From NCBI GenBank assembly GCA_001687465.1, contig LVLI01000564.1:1-51490 (forward strand): DNA of 51,490 nucleotides. The letters are read 5' to 3'. Positions within the stretch are counted from its first letter, which is position 1; each line of letters begins with the position of its first letter. A program made the position numbers and the translations under genes. This document shows, piece after piece, positions 17,520 to 26,949 of the stretch. The notes below the pieces were generated by a model. That model was not told the DNA's origin. It ran no database searches and saw only the letters and a list, made by a program, of their open reading frames with translations. This DNA is from Halocafeteria seosinensis. Lineage: Eukaryota; Sar; Bigyra; Bicosoecida.

Positions 17520-19673
17520 TCAACGACGGCGACTACCCTTGGTCTTTTCTCTTGGCAGGAAGCCCTCGAGGAATCTTAGTTCTTCATGTGTTTCTAGGAG
17601 GTCTGGTTTGATGAATTCATCTTGTCCGGAGCATGTGGTGACAAAGCGGTTCGATTTCAATGTTTCGTGTGTCGGATATAGGTGCACAACCAAACGAAAC
17701 GGTGAACGACCATGACGTGTAGACAATGGTAGTCTTTTAGACTGCGTATTCTTCCCTTTCCGTGAAATGCTTAAGTGTAGTTTTGATCCATGGAGTTCAG
17801 CCTTCTCAAGGCGGGGAATTGTCGCTTCCACTGTTTTTGTTTCCCAGTTGTAGGAGTGAACACATTCGGTTGGTAGACCGTCTCTCTCGATGGAAATGTG
17901 CACCTCGTTATTTGGCAGCACTCCCTCGCAGCATTCCTTTTGCAATGTTGTCGTGGAAACCTCAGAGAGATTGATCAGGACGTTAAGCCTTTCATTTTTT
18001 CCCTTTCCATCCGGGCCTTTCTTCATCCGATGCTGGGCGAGGTGGCTAGGAACCGGTTCCAATGTCGAATCAGTTTCCATCCCCGGAGGGACAGTTCGTT
18101 TGCAAAATGAACAAGATAGAGACTTTCTCGGGGGAACATAATCCAAAGATAAACGTCTTGGTTTCTTCGAACAACACACTTTGAACGCCGAACTAGCGAA
18201 AGCCTTGCCGAGATAGGGCACATTTACCCTAAAGTAGAAAGGGAAGTTTCCGGCATCGGAGCTCAACGGAAGTTTCTTCCGGTCAATTTCAAACTCAATG
18301 CAATTCTTTTTCCGGTTAATTCGAGGCTTTGCAACATGAGGATGAAGTACTTCAGTTGCTCCGTTCTCGAATTGGTACTTCATTGGCTGCTGGCCGATCC
18401 AGGTAAAAAGCTGTACCACCACACTAATTGGAGAAGGCAAAAGGAGCTTGTTCGAAGGCGTGTCTTTTTTAGGAAGCGGAATACTGACATCCTCTTGTCC
18501 TTTTTGCATAAGCACTGTAACGGGCGTAGTTGTACTTGAGCCAGAGTCGAGACTGTGGCTAATATCAAAGAAGCGTAGAGTCGGATTAGAATCGGTAGTC
18601 AAACTATAGTTCTCTTCTGCCGAATTACCCGAAGAACTTGAATCATCTGTCGTATCAGCCTGATAACGTATACTACCACAAGAGAAACCTCCGTTGTTCC
18701 TGTTTACTGTGGTACTGTGTTTACTTTCATCCCAGGCTACCTCCTCTACGTAGTCAAACTTTCTTGGTTCCTCGGTATTGGCACAGGAAACACGACCTGG
18801 TGCTGAGTTCCACCTGGTTTCTAATGCTGAGTCGTGAGACTCCGTCTCTTCAGGATGTACACTAGCATCAGGAGCTATTCCTGAATCATTACGCCGCACG
18901 AAATACTCATACTCCGATTCTTCAACTCCGCCAGAACGACTCGCAGATAAGATACTGTTGTCGTCTCTATGAGCACAGTCACAGTCTGTTTCTACGAAGT
19001 TCAGATATTCTTGATTCCATACATCGGTGAAACTGCTATGTGTAGAGGAATTATCATCGAGCTCTCCCTGCTGGAGCATGTTATTTTCGTCATACCAATT
19101 CCCACTCATTTCTATTTGGTGCTTTAAGTCTTCGTCAAACGCTGCTGAGACGCATCGGCGAGCCTTAGGAACGCTCCCACTCATTTCTATTTGGTGCTTT
19201 AAGTCTTCGTCAAACGCTGCTGAGACGCATCGGCGAGCCTTAGGAGCGCTCGTCTGAGAGATTTCATGTGCCCCAGTAGTGCGTGGAGACTTGGATCCAC
19301 TCACTGTGCAAGCAGACGTTGAACGTAGGTCGGCGCTACTCGCTGCGGATGTCTTCGTGGCAGTCGTAGTCAGACGATTTTCTGCGCCAGTTATTTTTTG
19401 CAGTGGTTGCCGCCCGTTCATACAGGCACTCGGAGCGGGTGAAGAAGAAGCATTGCAGCCACCTGCTGAATTGGGTCCCTGGGGCCTTTCGGGTGAGTCT
19501 TGAGCCGCTTGGGAGCTCGGTAACGTAGACTGGGAATCCTGGGAGTCGCTCCAGAGAGGATTGCCATTTCCGCACCCATTTTCTTCATCCCCGTCCTCAT
19601 CCAGCACGTCTTGAAGACTGGGAGGGCTATGTAGCATATGAGCAAACCAAGATTCGTTAAAAGGAGATTGCAT
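17520..19673 (-). CDS. Unknown duplicated-domain family, member B
   Basis: 717 residues from the ATG at 19673, which like member A lies 5 nt after a predicted 3' splice site. The N-terminus is clearly homologous to A: both share S(D/T)STLP(N/S)SQ, then SPxRxQG(S/P)NS and RQPLxKxxGAENR. The acidic low-complexity region contains a near-perfect 25-residue tandem duplication. Domain 1 (about 411-500) has KKLPLSSDAGNFPFYFRVNV and SSAFKV. The linker has CSFCKR (CxxC). Domain 2 (about 555-680) has ERDGLPTECVHSYNWETKTV and LPLSTRHGRSPFRLVVHLYP, then SNRFVTTCSG. The C-terminus ETHEELRFLEGFL matches A (ETHEELQLLQGFL is preceded there by QTH). A and B are the closest pair of the four. Function unknown. 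Confidence 0.85.
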   Translation of the reverse strand: MQSPFNESWFAHMLHSPPSLQDVLDEDGDEENGCGNGNPLWSDSQDSQSTLPSSQAAQDSPERPQGPNSAGGCNASSSPAPSACMNGRQPLQKITGAENRLTTTATKTSAASSADLRSTSACTVSGSKSPRTTGAHEISQTSAPKARRCVSAAFDEDLKHQIEMSGSVPKARRCVSAAFDEDLKHQIEMSGNWYDENNMLQQGELDDNSSTHSSFTDVWNQEYLNFVETDCDCAHRDDNSILSASRSGGVEESEYEYFVRRNDSGIAPDASVHPEETESHDSALETRWNSAPGRVSCANTEEPRKFDYVEEVAWDESKHSTTVNRNNGGFSCGSIRYQADTTDDSSSSGNSAEENYSLTTDSNPTLRFFDISHSLDSGSSTTTPVTVLMQKGQEDVSIPLPKKDTPSNKLLLPSPISVVVQLFTWIGQQPMKYQFENGATEVLHPHVAKPRINRKKNCIEFEIDRKKLPLSSDAGNFPFYFRVNVPYLGKAFASSAFKVCCSKKPRRLSLDYVPPRKSLSCSFCKRTVPPGMETDSTLEPVPSHLAQHRMKKGPDGKGKNERLNVLINLSEVSTTTLQKECCEGVLPNNEVHISIERDGLPTECVHSYNWETKTVEATIPRLEKAELHGSKLHLSISRKGKNTQSKRLPLSTRHGRSPFRLVVHLYPTHETLKSNRFVTTCSGQDEFIKPDLLETHEELRFLEGFLPREKTKGSRRR
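19101..19250 (-). repeat. 75-bp tandem duplication inside member B
   Basis: Two adjacent 75-bp copies, 19101-19175 and 19176-19250, differ at one base (AGGAACGCT versus AGGAGCGCT). The unit is 25 codons and keeps the frame, duplicating a peptide with PKARRCVSAAFDEDLKHQIE. The near identity implies a recent event. Confidence 0.95.
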
Positions 19674-19678
19674 GCTTC

Positions 19679-19786
19679 CTGGAATAACAAAAGGGGAACA
19701 CATACACATACAAACAAACTTGCATCACATTCTACCCAAGGTACACATTTCCGTCGGTCGAAGTCGCAGCCAGGAGACGGACTTAC
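19679..19786 (-). other. Predicted 5'-leader intron of family member B
   Basis: Donor GTAAGT at 19786 and acceptor CCAG at 19679 define a 108-nt intron, with GAAGC then ATG after it. Position and length match the 106-nt leader intron of member A. The upstream open frame does not join in frame, so the first exon is probably untranslated. Confidence 0.65.
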
Positions 19787-19906
19787 CGGTGGAAATTTGT
19801 ACCAACCGAGCAACACACCCTATAGAACCACCATCCAAGACAAAAAGCAGTCATCAATGTACAAGCTAACGCAAACAAGATACATGATATGTACACCGCA
19901 TAAGCT

Positions 19907-19930
19907 GTAACACATCCGAAGATGAGACAA
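19907..19930 (-). promoter_or_regulatory. 24-nt block identical to one upstream of family member A
   Basis: Exact copy of 14559-14582 in the corresponding position relative to the leader intron. It lies about 120 nt upstream of the donor site in both genes. Confidence 0.6.
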
Positions 19931-20799
19931 ATCATTCGAAAATATCCATCTAAATTCAGACCGCCGGCCCGCCGGGACAAGCGCGCTTTCTCCATAAGTT
20001 GAAGCCACCTAGGTGAATCAGTGATCACGCGCTTTTCATACGGGCGAGCGCAAGCTTGCATCTGCCTCCACCGCAGACTGAATTAGACTAAGGAAGACAC
20101 GTTCCAAAAAGGGCGAGTGTTGGTGTTAGGACACGCCAGCATTCAACACACCAAGGACTTCAACCTTAGTGTTGCTCCACGATGACTGCGCCTCTACAAC
20201 CCCATCTACCATTTTTGTGGGCACTTTTTCCTCGTCAGGATCTTCTTCAGCCTTGGCTTGTGGCCGACATCCCGCGTGCAGCACGCTCCCAGGAGGGCCT
20301 CGAAGCGCGCGCAGAGGTGAGTCAGGAATCCGGATCGTGTAGAATCCGAAACCGAATTCTACCACTCTGCTTGAAGACGTAGCTAGGGTAATAGCGCTTC
20401 ACTTATCGCAAGCAGCCTATGCATTCGATGACGCAATGGGCGCGCAGGGAAACCGCGGAGCCCACGACAGCGACGATCGGGCGACGAGAAGTCAGGCAGT
20501 ACAATTACTGTACCAGGTATCCAGTCTGCAAGTAGCTTACTTGGGAAGATTTGAGAACGGTAAGTTCATCAACGATGGCCATCCAGTACGTCTTTAGTAA
20601 AGGCAATGAAGCGAAATGTTGGTAATTCAAAAAGACTGAGTGATTAAGAGGGGCACATACATAAGCAACAACTGAAGTAATAGCCGATCCGCCATATAGC
20701 GAAATATAGTAGAACGTAACCTATGTCAGATGCCTTTGTTCCGCTATTTGATATAGCTATAAATGGTGTCTACGTAGGGGGCTGGCACACCAACCGTGC
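19931..20799. other. Upstream region of member B; no supported gene
   Basis: 20030-20390 is related to the region upstream of member A. A 79-codon minus-strand open frame (20365-20126) is not conserved in frame at the other copy. The rest, up to the end of member C, shows nothing recognisable. Confidence 0.45.
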
Positions 20800-22386
20800 C
20801 TACTTCAATGCTGGTGCGCCTTTGCGAAGAAATTTTCCCAGAGACTTCAATCCGTGTTCTTCGCGCCCCAGAAACTGATCGCATTTGGAAGTGTTGTTCC
20901 CACAAAGAGTCACAAATGGATTGGATAGGGCGATTTCTGTAGAGCACTCAATGAAGATTCCTAGGAGAAACGGAGAATGGCCATGACTATTGCTTAAGGG
21001 CAGCTTTCGCGGGGTATCTTCGCCTGCTTTCCTTGTGATGTACACGTACAATTTTCCCTCCTTCAGTTCCAGATCACGAATGGGCGGACAGACATGTTCT
21101 ACTCGCCTTTTCTTCCAATTATAACTGTGCACACAGTGCCCACTCACGGTCTCAATAAATAACTGAACGTTTCTCAGTCTCTCCTGAGGGCTTAGCTCTC
21201 CCAACCTGCGTTCAGTCTCTTCCGAAATGTCCACTCCTATCTGCAACCGCGCACTTTTCCCCGTGTGGCAAGTATGCTGAAATATGCAATTGGGGACAGG
21301 ATCTATTTGCAGCGTTCCTCTAGGGTCTCGCTTGTACTCATTGCAGTTGTAACAAAGGGGCTGATCGGGAAGCGGCTTGTCCAGGACATGTTTGTCCTCA
21401 CCCTTTGAAACCACGTAGAACGCCGAACTGCTGGCCTGAAACTCTATTCGAGGCACTTGTATCTTCATGAAAACAGGAAAATCACCATGGCACCAGCTCA
21501 AAGGAAGTGTTCTCCTATCTAGGGCAAGGTCCAAAGTGCTTTCTTTGAGATTTAGGCTTCGAATCTCAAACGTGGGATCACTTGGTTCCAGCAGAGCTCT
21601 ATCAAAAGAAAATGTGCACACACGCTTATTTTCCACTGTGAAGACCTTTACTTGTAAGCCCTGGACTACATCTTCTAGGTCTCCTTCTTCCTGTAGAGCA
21701 CTGAGGCTCTCTGTGGGCGGAAGCGGAACAGTGACCATTAAGGGCTCCGCACCATTGACTTGTCCATGTGCATTCTTCTTCTGTTGTGCTATTTGCTGTG
21801 GCATGCTCCTGATATCAAATATGGAGCTGCTTGCTTCCCACTGCGAACATCGCGTTTTCTTTCGGTTGCCCTGCTCATACACGTGCGGATTTTCCTCAAC
21901 GATGACCTCTGGCTGATAGTCGAACTGAGTGGGGTCGGGGTCGGCGCATGAGCTCGGCTCAGAATCGCCGGGCGGGTTCGCGTGGCCCAATAAGTCTTCT
22001 TGTCCAAGTTTCGGCATACTTACACCTACCACTGGTGTTAATGGGTGCATGTTTCCTAGCGGTTCTTGCTCTGGTGCCCTCTTCCTTTTGCCTGTTGTGC
22101 GAGGTTGCCAAGGTGGAGGCGGCGAGGCTACAGGGTCATTTTCGACACTCTGGGGGGAAAGCCTTGTACTCAGCTCGTTGTTTTCCGACGGATCCAATGA
22201 GGAACGTAGGAGGGAACTTGTATTCTCGTTGAACCATGGCTCAGAATCCAATCCTTTTCCGAGGGAGTCTTCGCCTTCCTGCGACGGCCACCCATTGTAC
22301 CAATCCGGCTCAGGCACCTCGGAAGCAGGTTTTACATCTTCCTCATGTCTTTTGTCAAATACTGATTGCTCGTCCCTTGTTTCCAT
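20800..22386 (-). CDS. Unknown duplicated-domain family, member C
   Basis: 528 residues from the ATG at 22386 (METRDEQ). An upstream in-frame ATG at 22437 is possible, but the sequence between resembles a 3' splice region. The N-terminal 200 residues are acidic and Ser/Pro-rich, with a basic TGKRKR motif (possible nuclear signal) followed by EPLGNMHPL, related to the RQPLGKL and RQPLQKI motifs of A and B. A VTVPLPPTES motif precedes domain 1 (about 232-322: RRTLPLSWCHGDFPVFMKIQ, SSAFYVVSK). The linker has CYNCNE (CxxC). Domain 2 (about 375-495) has SGHCVHSYNWKKRRVEHVCP and LPLSNSHGHSPFLLGIFI, then SNPFVTLCG. It is more diverged than A and B and lacks the long acidic extension. Function unknown. 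Confidence 0.82.
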   Translation of the reverse strand: METRDEQSVFDKRHEEDVKPASEVPEPDWYNGWPSQEGEDSLGKGLDSEPWFNENTSSLLRSSLDPSENNELSTRLSPQSVENDPVASPPPPWQPRTTGKRKRAPEQEPLGNMHPLTPVVGVSMPKLGQEDLLGHANPPGDSEPSSCADPDPTQFDYQPEVIVEENPHVYEQGNRKKTRCSQWEASSSIFDIRSMPQQIAQQKKNAHGQVNGAEPLMVTVPLPPTESLSALQEEGDLEDVVQGLQVKVFTVENKRVCTFSFDRALLEPSDPTFEIRSLNLKESTLDLALDRRTLPLSWCHGDFPVFMKIQVPRIEFQASSSAFYVVSKGEDKHVLDKPLPDQPLCYNCNEYKRDPRGTLQIDPVPNCIFQHTCHTGKSARLQIGVDISEETERRLGELSPQERLRNVQLFIETVSGHCVHSYNWKKRRVEHVCPPIRDLELKEGKLYVYITRKAGEDTPRKLPLSNSHGHSPFLLGIFIECSTEIALSNPFVTLCGNNTSKCDQFLGREEHGLKSLGKFLRKGAPALK

Positions 22387-23827
22387 TGTAGGCCTGTATA
22401 TCTTTCGTTTTCCTGGAAGACGGTTCTGAGGAAACATCAGCAAACAATAATTTTCTCGGAGTGGGCGCTTCAATGACCATCACCCGCTTACATCTTTGAT
22501 TTTATGGATTATTCAAGTACAATTTTGATCTGAAACTGTTAATGCTTCTTTTGAAAATATGTTCTCCTTTTTTAAGAAAAAAAAAACTCGTCTCGCGAGA
22601 ATGAAAGACACAAACTACCAAGCCAATAAAACTCAACTCGTCTGACAATCGTCGCGGACCATTAACTCCGATCTTGTGAGGCTGTTAGGAGGAGACAAGC
22701 ATGGAATTGCTTGCTGTATCCCTCTATCCACTCCAAATAAGCGGCTATATGAACTGCTCTGGGAACAACCAACCGTTGGTTTACTACTGTATACTGTGCT
22801 CTTCAGATTGATGATTGATCGCCGTTCATCAAAAGTCATGACCAACATACACCAACCATCGTGAAGTAGCCCAGCGCTGGTTCATCGCAAATTGCTCAAG
22901 ATAAATGTATCAGCCTAACCCCCAACATAAAGCCAAGCATATTCAAATAACTGTCATTGCCTGCAATTCACCATGGTTCGTGAATTCGTAGTCGTCGACT
23001 AGCTGAACTCGATCAAAGTGTCAGATCCTCTCAGAAGGCCTCTTCAACCTCATTGCGACAATGTCTCACCGTGATAGGCTCTCAAGCGACGTACTGCATT
23101 CCTATTTCATTGCTCCATTGCTGTACATACCACCCTGTGGTTTCATACTGGTCTGTACAATACATGGTAGCCAGAATGCTCCTCAGAGTAGGCTGCACTC
23201 TCTACAATTGTATCTCCACAGCTGCTGCATCAGTTTGGTGTCTGCAAGCTTTTTCGCTGTTCCACTTGATAGAAGTGCTACGTACGTACATGTATTGGAC
23301 TGCCAATTTGAGCATGCGTTCGATCGTTTACTTTTGGGGAACCTTCGAGCATACACAGGAGGTACAGTGCCGCACTTCCGCGATTTATCACAATGGTTAC
23401 AGATTTCGTACCACTAACGCACCTCCTGATTATGGCGTACTTCCTGACGGATTTTGGTCCCATATTGGTAGGAGCTTGCACTCTGAGTCTCTGACTCAGT
23501 CCGCGTTTGTGAAGCTGACACGAGCTCGCAGACAGCGGAGACTGATGAAACCTAAGAAGGTTTTTCAGAAGGGGTTGATATAACCTACACTTCGCATGTA
23601 AAATGCATGAAGAGTAAATATCTGTGTGGTATATATTTCGTTCATCAGGCACCATGTTCCTACGTTGGAAGGTAGGCGGATGTAGAAAAAACGCGCATGG
23701 ACCAAAATGCGCGCGCGCTCTTACGTGCAATACACGATGGATGGCCTATCAGTGCCATTGGTCGAACGATTGAAAATTAAGAATCGCAGAATATTGAGAT
23801 TTCGATGGCGCAATAGCCAAATTAGTA
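22387..23827. other. Intergenic region; weak small frames only
   Basis: About 1.4 kb upstream of member C. On the minus strand, a GTAAGC donor near 22490 could start a leader intron for C, as in A and B. A plus-strand open frame at 23053-23583 is long (176 codons) but lacks an early ATG and any motif. I do not accept it as a gene. Confidence 0.4.
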
Positions 23828-25822
23828 TCAGTTCTTCGGAATTGATCGTCCTCGGTTTTTGGACAGATACAAGTAACGGATTTCTTGAAGAACCCGCTCC
23901 TCAGAAAGGTCCCCAACCCTTTTGCCCTGGAATACCGATGGCATAATGTTTCTCTTCCCTTGAGACATGCTGATGAATGGATTAGACCGAATTACGTCAC
24001 AGCGATTGCCGTGAGTGACGCAGACCACTAGTCTGAACGGCGCGTCCCCATGCACTTTCGAAAGAGGAATCTTCCTGGCTGTTTGCTCACCAGACTTGCA
24101 ACAGATTGTCACACTCAATTCGTTGCCACTGCGTTCTATTTGGCTAACGTTTGGATATACGCTCTCTACCATATGAGTCTCCCAATTATACTCATAGGTG
24201 CTGTCGCTGCTGCCGACGTTTTCAACCGAGACACTCAGTTTTCCCTGTTTACGAAGGCTCTCTCCCGTCAACTTCCCAAGGGCTGTATTCATTTTTGTGG
24301 ACAAGAAAACTTTGAGACACAACCGATTTGCATGTTTGCTTCCATTCGGGGTCGTTTGTATGGACTGCACTACCAATCCTGGGATCATGTCCATGTCCAT
24401 GCCAGAAGTATTTGCAAGTGATGCCGCTACAGGGAAAGTAATACGGCTGTGGGATGGGAGGTCCTCATAGCAACCATACCCATCTTCACCTTTGCTGGTG
24501 ACACAAAATACGGGACTCCAAGCGCGAGTAGATGGGTTGCCAAAGTGCATCTCAAGACAAAGCGGAAAATTTTGCTGGCTTCTCGTCAAGGGGATCCCTT
24601 TTCGTTCGAGCTCCAGGGCTACCTTTGCCGTACCGTCCCATTGGGCAGATAGATCAAAACGCTTAACTTGCACATAAGTTTCACTTTTTTGCTCAAGCGT
24701 ATCCCAGTCGAACCAAGGTGCTCCAGTCCCTCCCAGCCTGAGGACACGAAGCCAACCGGTTTCCCCATTGGTATATGAACGGAAAATATTCTTTTGGTCC
24801 TCTGATGCGATGTTAAGCACCCATTGTAGCTTCGTGTTTGCCTGTCCGTTTTTACTGGGCTTGACGATTTGCTTCGCGATCGTAACGGGACACTTTCCGA
24901 AGTCAACGTATTCGGCGATCGGAGTTCTTTCTGGGACCCTTTGGTCTGCAACATCCCGCGTAGATGCAGAAGACGATTTGGAGCCACCACGGGGATGGTC
25001 ACCGTGCTGTGGTATGGAAGTTGACTCAACAGTGTTTGTTTGATCTCCCAGTATCGGTCGGGGCTGGGGGGTGCTGTACCTCAACTCTCGACGTACAGGA
25101 GTGTAGATTTCAGAACAATCACTGGCACTTGAATGTGAATGGTAAGGCTGAAACGCGCTGGCTGAGATAGGATTTGAAGCGGGTGTTGAATACGCGTTTG
25201 ATTGGGGTGGATCTCCGGTAGCGGGTCTGTTTGCCGATGGTTTCCTCCTACTTTTGGATCCCTTCTCTCTTGATTTGGAAGCCGATGCTCTTTTAAGAGC
25301 GGGCGAAATTGGTGAAGGCCTTGAAATTCTCGTAGCTGCTCGGTGCATGTCTTCATTAAGGTTGTTATCTGCTACCTGGCTGGCGATAAAGCAAGGAATG
25401 AAACACGAGGAGCTTCTTCGTATCGACAGGAAATTGGATTCTGGATTAGGGTCTTCCCGAAGGAGGTCTATGCACAGACGTTTTCCGTTTACGTTGTCAG
25501 CCAGATGGCATTCCGCTGCTGATGCCGATGTATCACTCTCACTCTTCAGGAAAGAAACGGGATCAGGCCGCGTGGACAAAGGGAAATGAGCATGGTCAGG
25601 TCTATCGGACGAGCTTTCGTGTGAAAACAGATCCTGCTCGAGAAAGTATCGAGCTAGACTACCGTGCTTCTTGAAGTCTTTTATCACGTCTTGTGCGAGA
25701 GGGAGGTTTCCGCACACAACATACACCGTGTTCTCCCTCTCGTTTCCAAGGGTGACATAGTTATTCCACCTATGCGCGTGGGGGCTGAATAACGGTACAG
25801 AGGAACGGCTATGTTCTTGCAT
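23828..25822 (-). CDS. Unknown duplicated-domain family, member D (most diverged)
   Basis: 664 residues from the ATG at 25822. The N-terminal 300 residues are Ser/Pro/Arg-rich, with SKSREKGSKSRRKP as a possible nuclear signal. Domain 1 (about 314-440) contains GIPLTRSQQNFPLCLEMHF and SPVFCVTSKGED. Domain 2 (about 497-614) contains STYEYNWETHMVESVYPNVS and IPLSKVHGDAPFRLVVCV, then SNPFISMS. It keeps the YNWET and PLSxxHGxxPF signatures of domain 2 but lacks the CxxC linker found in A-C. It sits at the far end of the same-strand cluster, consistent with the oldest copy, though order of duplication is not shown. Function unknown. Confidence 0.82.
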   Translation of the reverse strand: MQEHSRSSVPLFSPHAHRWNNYVTLGNERENTVYVVCGNLPLAQDVIKDFKKHGSLARYFLEQDLFSHESSSDRPDHAHFPLSTRPDPVSFLKSESDTSASAAECHLADNVNGKRLCIDLLREDPNPESNFLSIRRSSSCFIPCFIASQVADNNLNEDMHRAATRISRPSPISPALKRASASKSREKGSKSRRKPSANRPATGDPPQSNAYSTPASNPISASAFQPYHSHSSASDCSEIYTPVRRELRYSTPQPRPILGDQTNTVESTSIPQHGDHPRGGSKSSSASTRDVADQRVPERTPIAEYVDFGKCPVTIAKQIVKPSKNGQANTKLQWVLNIASEDQKNIFRSYTNGETGWLRVLRLGGTGAPWFDWDTLEQKSETYVQVKRFDLSAQWDGTAKVALELERKGIPLTRSQQNFPLCLEMHFGNPSTRAWSPVFCVTSKGEDGYGCYEDLPSHSRITFPVAASLANTSGMDMDMIPGLVVQSIQTTPNGSKHANRLCLKVFLSTKMNTALGKLTGESLRKQGKLSVSVENVGSSDSTYEYNWETHMVESVYPNVSQIERSGNELSVTICCKSGEQTARKIPLSKVHGDAPFRLVVCVTHGNRCDVIRSNPFISMSQGKRNIMPSVFQGKRVGDLSEERVLQEIRYLYLSKNRGRSIPKN

Positions 25823-26048
25823 TGCTTCTGCTCTTACCTTTTTATGGATTTTTCTAAGAACAGCTGCCAGCCTACCTATATTCGCAGATCCTGTGGATGC
25901 TCCAGTGGTTCTGAGCTAAGGATCCGTCGACTTACGCTTATCTAGCGTATAATAGAGTCACTAAGACCGACTGAGACTGATTATACACAAGGAACTGTGT
26001 CTTTCAGACAGAGTTTACCAGACACTTGTTTTACAATAGCCCGTAAAA

Positions 26049-26468
26049 CTAATAGTATCCTCCGGTAGACTTTTCCTTGTCAAATCCTGGTTGAAGTTCG
26101 GCCTGGCTCGTCCACGAAATGAGCGTATCTATTTGCGCGAAAGAAGCAATTTTTCGATCCCTAGAATCCATAGGAGGATCACACCGTTGGGCAATGGATG
26201 TGCTCGTATGCATGTATTCGCCATCAGGATGAAATTGGAAGAGGGATATATCCGTGTGCTCGGCCTTATTCGAACAAACGGCTGCCTCCATTGCATTATT
26301 TACTTCATTGGAGGGCCCGGAGGCATGTCCTATCTCATGGTTGGTGTGTGCTTTGGCTGTTGTGGAAGGGAAGTGGGTAAACAGTTTTGGCGTGTAGTTT
26401 CGCTCGTGGGAGACGAACGGGACTCCTATAGCAAAAGAGCGCGCGCGAAAAACGGGATCTTGTTAGCT
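26049..26468 (-). CDS. Possible 3' exon of an unrecognised gene
   Basis: An open minus-strand frame from a possible acceptor near 26469 to the stop at 26049 reads about 139 residues. It includes AIGVPFVSHERNYTPKLF, NHEIGHASGPSNEVNNAM and SLFQFHPDGEYMHTSTS. The composition looks coding and HEIGH resembles a zinc-protease HExxH motif, but no family is recognised. Upstream exons are not resolved; an ATG frame at 26721 (MYIGVPNRPSIRGGRG) may belong to it. It could instead be chance. Confidence 0.3.
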
Positions 26469-26830
26469 CCGTCCCGCGCCGCCCGCTTCGTCCTCGCAGT
26501 GACTCCTACGAACACTGACTCTACTTGCACATCATAGCAAAACAGGAAACAGGCGTCTACATGTATATTAAAAAGATATAATGGGAATATAGCAGTCGTA
26601 TGAGCTGTGCGCCAGTGTACATGTGATCTATCTCTGGATTTTGGTCTACAGGGGCATTAATTCCTCTCTTTTGGCCTCTGCCTCCGCGAATACTCGGTCT
26701 ATTAGGGACACCTATATACATTTTATTGCTATGTATTCATTATGGCTTGACTTTGTTGGTTAAAATGCGTACAACGGAAGGTATATACTTTTTCTCGCCA
26801 ACTTGAAGTCCGACCATTTGTGAAGGTGTG

Positions 26831-26849
26831 TTTGAATTTAAAATTCAAA
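26831..26849. promoter_or_regulatory. AT-rich palindrome upstream of the SAP-phosphorylase gene
   Basis: TTTGAATTTAAAATTCAAA has 9-bp perfect arms around one central base, about 100 bp before the start codon at 26950. Dimeric regulator sites look like this, but so can chance AT-rich sequence. Confidence 0.35.
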
Positions 26850-26949
26850 TTGTTGGAGAAACCGGTCCACTGCTAGTGGATCGATTAGACAGAATTGTTT
26901 GATATCCACGGGTAACACGGCGATAGAGATTCCCATAGCAATATTTAGA

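Noticed and set aside
23053-23583. 176-codon plus-strand open frame between members C and D
   Set aside because: Opens with a non-ATG codon, no recognisable motif, and an overlapping frame is equally open.
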